In this document: positions 5,896-8,459 of the stretch, piece after piece
Numbering within the stretch: position 1 is the stretch's first letter
Layout of the letters: each line of letters starts with the position of its first letter
Assembly: GCA_023413605.1 (NCBI GenBank)
Contig: JAEZPL010000664.1
Coordinates: 1-8,459, forward strand
Direction: 5' to 3'
Source of the DNA: Pseudomonadota bacterium
Lineage (GTDB): Bacteria > Pseudomonadota > Alphaproteobacteria > Azospirillales > Azospirillaceae
DNA: 8,459 nucleotides
The notes under the pieces: generated by a model
Told to the model about the DNA's origin: nothing
Databases searched by the model: none
Seen by the model: the letters and a program-made list of their open reading frames with translations, nothing else
Made by a program: the position numbers and the translations under genes

Positions 5896-6447
5896 TCAGA
5901 AGGACGAATTCGGTTCCTTGAGGAACTCGATTTCCTCCGGCGTGCTGATGCGGCCGAGGATAGCGTTCCGGTGCGGAAAACGGCCGAATCGCTCGATGAT
6001 CTCGCGATGCCGTTCCGCGTACTGCACGGCTTCCGCCTCACCGATCCGCGTCTGCACGAGCGTGCAGCACAGCGTCTGACAGTCCGGGTCCTCCTGGTGC
6101 TCGAAGGGCAGATAGAGGAACAGCCGCTCGTCCGCGTTGCATTCCAGGTCGAAGCCCTGCTCGACGGCGTGGCGGGCCACGGCCAGTGCCTTGCCGTCCG
6201 TCGCGAAGGCCCGCGGCGTGCCCCGGAAGACGTTGCGCGGCACCTGATCGAACAGGATGCAGAGCGCGAGGCAGCCGTCCACGTCGTCCATCCAATGGTC
6301 GAACCGCCCGGCTGCCGCAGCCTCGTGATGGGGCAGAAGCGTGTCGCGCACGGTCCGGTCGAAGCTGTCCGACTGCTTGAACCAGTAAGGCTTCATCGCC
6401 TCGTCGAACCAGAAGTCCACGATCTCGTCGATCAGGCTGTCCACCAT
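5896..6447 (-). CDS. DUF924 family protein
   Basis: A 183-residue soluble protein of the DUF924 family, whose members are helical, TPR-like in fold and of unknown function. The recognisable stretches are IVDFWF near the N-terminus (9-14), LFDQVPRNVFRGT (65-77), the LYLPFEHQED segment near the middle and GRFPHRNAILGR near the C-terminus. Length and motif order are normal and nothing is broken. The start at ATG 6447 has GAGG 5 nt upstream. The frame stays open to 6540, but that would run through the pet operon terminator hairpin and add a non-conserved leader, so the longer form is rejected. It lies downstream of petBC on the same strand, but the strong terminator between them argues for its own promoter. 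The 3' end is tail-to-tail with the receiver gene, with no room for a terminator. No biochemical role is claimed. Confidence 0.93.
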   Translation of the reverse strand: MVDSLIDEIVDFWFDEAMKPYWFKQSDSFDRTVRDTLLPHHEAAAAGRFDHWMDDVDGCLALCILFDQVPRNVFRGTPRAFATDGKALAVARHAVEQGFDLECNADERLFLYLPFEHQEDPDCQTLCCTLVQTRIGEAEAVQYAERHREIIERFGRFPHRNAILGRISTPEEIEFLKEPNSSF

Positions 6448-6474
6448 ATCCGCCTCATCAAAGCGCCGTTCCGC

Positions 6475-6505
6475 AAAAAGAACAGGGCGCCCGAAGGCGC
6501 CCTGT
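6475..6505 (-). terminator. Rho-independent terminator of the pet (cytochrome bc1) operon
   Basis: Read on the minus strand, ACAGGGCGCC and GGCGCCCTGT form a perfect 10-bp stem closed by a TTCG loop, followed at once by TCTTTTT. The loop with its C-G closing pair is the extra-stable C(UUCG)G tetraloop. It lies 46 nt past the petC stop and before the DUF924 start. A separate perfect 12-nt palindrome, CCCCCGCGGGGG (6540-6551), abuts the petC stop codon and may add structure at the message end. Confidence 0.93.
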
Positions 6506-6551
6506 CCAGTTTCAAATTTCGGTCCTGAGTCGCTCACCACCCCCGCGGGGG

Positions 6552-7313
6552 TCAGTGCAGCGTGCTCCAGAGCTTGCGCTTGGTGGCGTACATCAGGCCA
6601 GCCAGCACGATCAGGAACAGAATCACCTTCACGCCCATCTGCTTGCGCGCATCCAGGTGCGGTTCGGCAGCGAAGGTCAGGAAGACGGAAACGTCCTTCG
6701 CCTGCTGCTCGACCGTGGCCTTGGTGCCGTCGGCGTAGGACACGCCATCGGGCTGCACGATGTTCGGCATGCCCACCTGATGGCCCGGGAAGTACTTGTT
6801 ATAGTTCATGCCCGGCATCAGGTTCACACCCTCCGGCGGCTCCTCGAAGCCGGTCAGGAAGGCGTAAAGGTAGTCCTCGCCACCCACGCGGGCCTTGGCG
6901 AGCAGCGACAGGTCGGGCGGCAGGGCGCCGTTGTTGGCGGCACGCGCGGCGTTGTCGTTGGGGAACGGCGACGGGAAACGGTCGGCCGGGGTGCCCGGAC
7001 GCATGAACATCTCGCCCGCATCGTTCGGGCCGGCCTGGACCTCATAGCTGGCGGCCAAGGCCTTCAGCTCGTCCTCCTTGAAGCCGATGCCGGCGAGCGT
7101 GCGGATCGGGACCAGCCGCATGGAGTGGCAGGCCGAGCAGACTTCCTTGTAAACCTGGAAGCCGCGCTGCGCCGACGCCTTGTCGATGGTGCCGAAGACG
7201 CCGCTGTGCGCCCAGCTCTGCTGCGGGATGTGCACCGCTTCCGACGCCTGCGCGGCGCCGGCCAGCCCCAGGGCGAAGGCCGCGGAGAGGATTGCAGTCT
7301 TCAGAGCGCGCAT
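6552..7313 (-). CDS. petC: Cytochrome c1, heme subunit of the cytochrome bc1 complex
   Basis: Cytochrome c1 takes electrons from the Rieske protein and passes them to cytochrome c on the periplasmic side of complex III. The 253-residue precursor starts with a Sec signal peptide (MRALKTAILSAAFALGLAG, likely cleaved after AQA at 23). Heme c is attached at CSACH (Cys59, Cys62, His63). The sixth heme ligand is expected to be Met182 in FPGHQVGMP, and the c1-typical RPGTPADRFPSPFPN stretch is at 105-119. A single C-terminal membrane anchor (about 227-243) ends in basic residues, the usual topology. The length is typical of alphaproteobacterial c1. The ATG at 7313 overlaps the petB stop by one base (TAATG), with AAGG 5 nt upstream inside petB, so translation is probably coupled. 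An intrinsic terminator follows the gene. Confidence is very high. Confidence 0.98.
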   Translation of the reverse strand: MRALKTAILSAAFALGLAGAAQASEAVHIPQQSWAHSGVFGTIDKASAQRGFQVYKEVCSACHSMRLVPIRTLAGIGFKEDELKALAASYEVQAGPNDAGEMFMRPGTPADRFPSPFPNDNAARAANNGALPPDLSLLAKARVGGEDYLYAFLTGFEEPPEGVNLMPGMNYNKYFPGHQVGMPNIVQPDGVSYADGTKATVEQQAKDVSVFLTFAAEPHLDARKQMGVKVILFLIVLAGLMYATKRKLWSTLH

Positions 7314-8459
7314 TAGGCCTTCTCCATGGGCTTGGCATGGGCGCCGGCTGCAACGCGGCCACCGCCCTTCAGAACGGGTTCGCAGATGCTGGCCGGCAGC
7401 GGCAGCGGACGCTCCAGCTTGCCCAGCAGCGGCAGCAGAACCAGGAAGTGGAAGAAGTAGTAGGCCGTGCCGATGCGGGCGATCACCAGCCAGACGCCTT
7501 CGGCGGGCATGGCGCCGGCGTAGCCGAGCACCAGGGCGTCGAGGGCCAGGATCCAGAAGAACTGGCGGTAGATCGGACGGAACTTGCAGCTGCGGACCTT
7601 GGAGGTGTCGAGCCACGGCAGGGCCGCCAGCACCGCGATGGCGCCGAACATGGCCAGCACGCCGCCCAGCTTGTCCGGGATCGCGCGCAGGATCGCGTAG
7701 AACGGCAGGAAGTACCATTCCGGAACGATGTGGGCCGGGGTGACCAGCGGGTTGGCCGGGATGTAGTTGTCCGGGTGGCCGAGGTAGTTCGGCGCGAAGA
7801 ACACGAAGGCCGCGTAGAAGATCAGGAACACGACGACCGCGAAGCCGTCCTTGACCGTGACGTACGGGTTGAACGGCACCGTGTCCTGCGGACCCTTCGG
7901 ATCGATGCCCAGCGGGTTGTTCGAGCCGCACACGTGCAGGGCGGCGGTGTGCAGGATCACCAGCGCCAGCAGAACGAACGGCAGCAGGAAGTGCAACGCG
8001 AAGAAGCGGTTCAGCGTCGGGTTGTCGACCGAGAAGCCGCCCCACAGCCAGGTGACGATCGGGTCGCCCACGATCGGGAAGGCCGAGAAGAGGTTCGTGA
8101 TGACGGTGGCGCCCCAGAAGCTCATCTGGCCCCACGGCAGCACGTAGCCCATGAAGGCCGTGGCCATCATCGCCAGCAGGATGAGAACGCCGAGGATCCA
8201 CAGGATTTCGCGCGGAGCCTTGTAGGAACCGTAATACAGGCCGCGGAACATGTGGATGTAGACGGCGATGAAGAACATCGACGCGCCGTTCGCGTGGACG
8301 TAGCGCAGCAGCCAGCCGTAGTTGACGTCGCGCATGATGCGCTCGACCGAATCGAAGGCGATCTGCGTGTTCGCGGCGTACTGCATGGCCAGCACGAGGC
8401 CGGTCGCGATCATGATCACCAGCATGATGCCGGCAATCGCACCGAACGCCCACAGATAG
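7313..8459 (-). CDS. petB: Cytochrome b of the cytochrome bc1 complex, N-terminus beyond right edge
   Basis: This membrane core subunit of complex III carries hemes bL and bH and the quinol-oxidising (Qo) and quinone-reducing (Qi) sites. The 381 visible C-terminal residues lack only an estimated 30-45 from the N-terminus; the first seen is the Tyr of YLWAFG in helix A. The four heme ligands appear as pairs spaced 14: His55 (RYVHANGAS) with His69 (YIHMFRG), and His156 (FFALHFLLPF) with His170 (VILHTAALH). The two pairs are 101 residues apart, as in Rhodobacter. Qo-site motifs are WGATVITN (about 115-122) and PEWY (246-249). The hydrophobic segments fit the eight-helix cytochrome b fold in one chain, not the split b6/subunit IV form. 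Its TAA stop overlaps the petC ATG. The Rieske gene petA would be expected just upstream, outside the window. An ATG at 8425 is internal and is not the start. Confidence 0.99.
   Translation of the reverse strand, partial: YLWAFGAIAGIMLVIMIATGLVLAMQYAANTQIAFDSVERIMRDVNYGWLLRYVHANGASMFFIAVYIHMFRGLYYGSYKAPREILWILGVLILLAMMATAFMGYVLPWGQMSFWGATVITNLFSAFPIVGDPIVTWLWGGFSVDNPTLNRFFALHFLLPFVLLALVILHTAALHVCGSNNPLGIDPKGPQDTVPFNPYVTVKDGFAVVVFLIFYAAFVFFAPNYLGHPDNYIPANPLVTPAHIVPEWYFLPFYAILRAIPDKLGGVLAMFGAIAVLAALPWLDTSKVRSCKFRPIYRQFFWILALDALVLGYAGAMPAEGVWLVIARIGTAYYFFHFLVLLPLLGKLERPLPLPASICEPVLKGGGRVAAGAHAKPMEKA

Noticed and set aside
6448..6540. N-terminal extension of the DUF924 protein to 6540
   Set aside because: It would read through the terminator stem-loop and adds residues not typical of the family, whereas ATG 6447 has a close GAGG site.
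6552..8453. A 633-codon minus-strand frame joining cytochrome c1 to an upstream extension
   Set aside because: The upstream part is the wrong frame of petB. Cytochrome c1 has its own signal peptide and start at 7313, and petB is intact in its own frame, so there is no fusion.
1..8459. Mobile elements, CRISPR arrays, tRNA or rRNA genes, toxin-antitoxin or phage-defence genes
   Set aside because: I looked for transposase motifs, regularly spaced repeats, tRNA-like cloverleaf ends and small gene pairs and found none. Gene content is core metabolism and small regulators.

Overview
The window looks like ordinary chromosome from a high-GC alphaproteobacterium, most likely of the Rhodospirillales (Azospirillum or a relative). 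That assignment is an inference from three things: the strong GC bias, the cytochrome bc1 operon with separate cytochrome b and c1 genes, and the grouping of a histone-deacetylase-family gene with xseB, ispA and dxs. I count eleven protein genes, two of them cut by the window edges. There are no RNA genes, insertion sequences, phage genes or CRISPR arrays.

Left part (1-3740, all minus strand). Read in the direction of transcription, the order is a histone-deacetylase-family hydrolase, xseB (exonuclease VII small subunit), ispA (farnesyl diphosphate synthase) and dxs (DXP synthase, running off the left edge). xseB-ispA-dxs are packed with 1-nt and about 18-nt gaps and should form one operon. 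dxs makes the first committed intermediate of the MEP isoprenoid pathway. ispA condenses the C5 products to C15, which feeds quinones, undecaprenyl phosphate and hopanoids or carotenoids.

Middle part (3858-5176). A small TusA-family sulfur-carrier gene (minus) is divergent from an ArsR-family repressor gene (plus). The repressor has the two cysteines, 66 residues apart, that mark persulfide sensors of the BigR/SqrR type. The 287-base divergent region holds a perfect 17-nt palindrome lying on the -10 box of the best promoter candidate for the regulator, and a second inverted repeat whose right arm contains its -35 box. This is the most interesting part of the window: a possible reactive-sulfur-responsive regulator/sulfurtransferase pair. 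A DUF423 membrane protein gene follows, convergent with the regulator.

Right part (5318-8459). A stand-alone receiver-domain protein (plus) is preceded by a good sigma-54-type -24/-12 match. It ends 6 nt from the stop of a convergent DUF924 gene. Then come petC (cytochrome c1) and petB (cytochrome b, N-terminus beyond the right edge), overlapping by one base. They end at a textbook intrinsic terminator with a UUCG loop that separates them from the DUF924 gene.

The GC-rich DNA leaves long open frames on the strand opposite real genes, including one of 781 codons over dxs/ispA. These are shadows and are not annotated.
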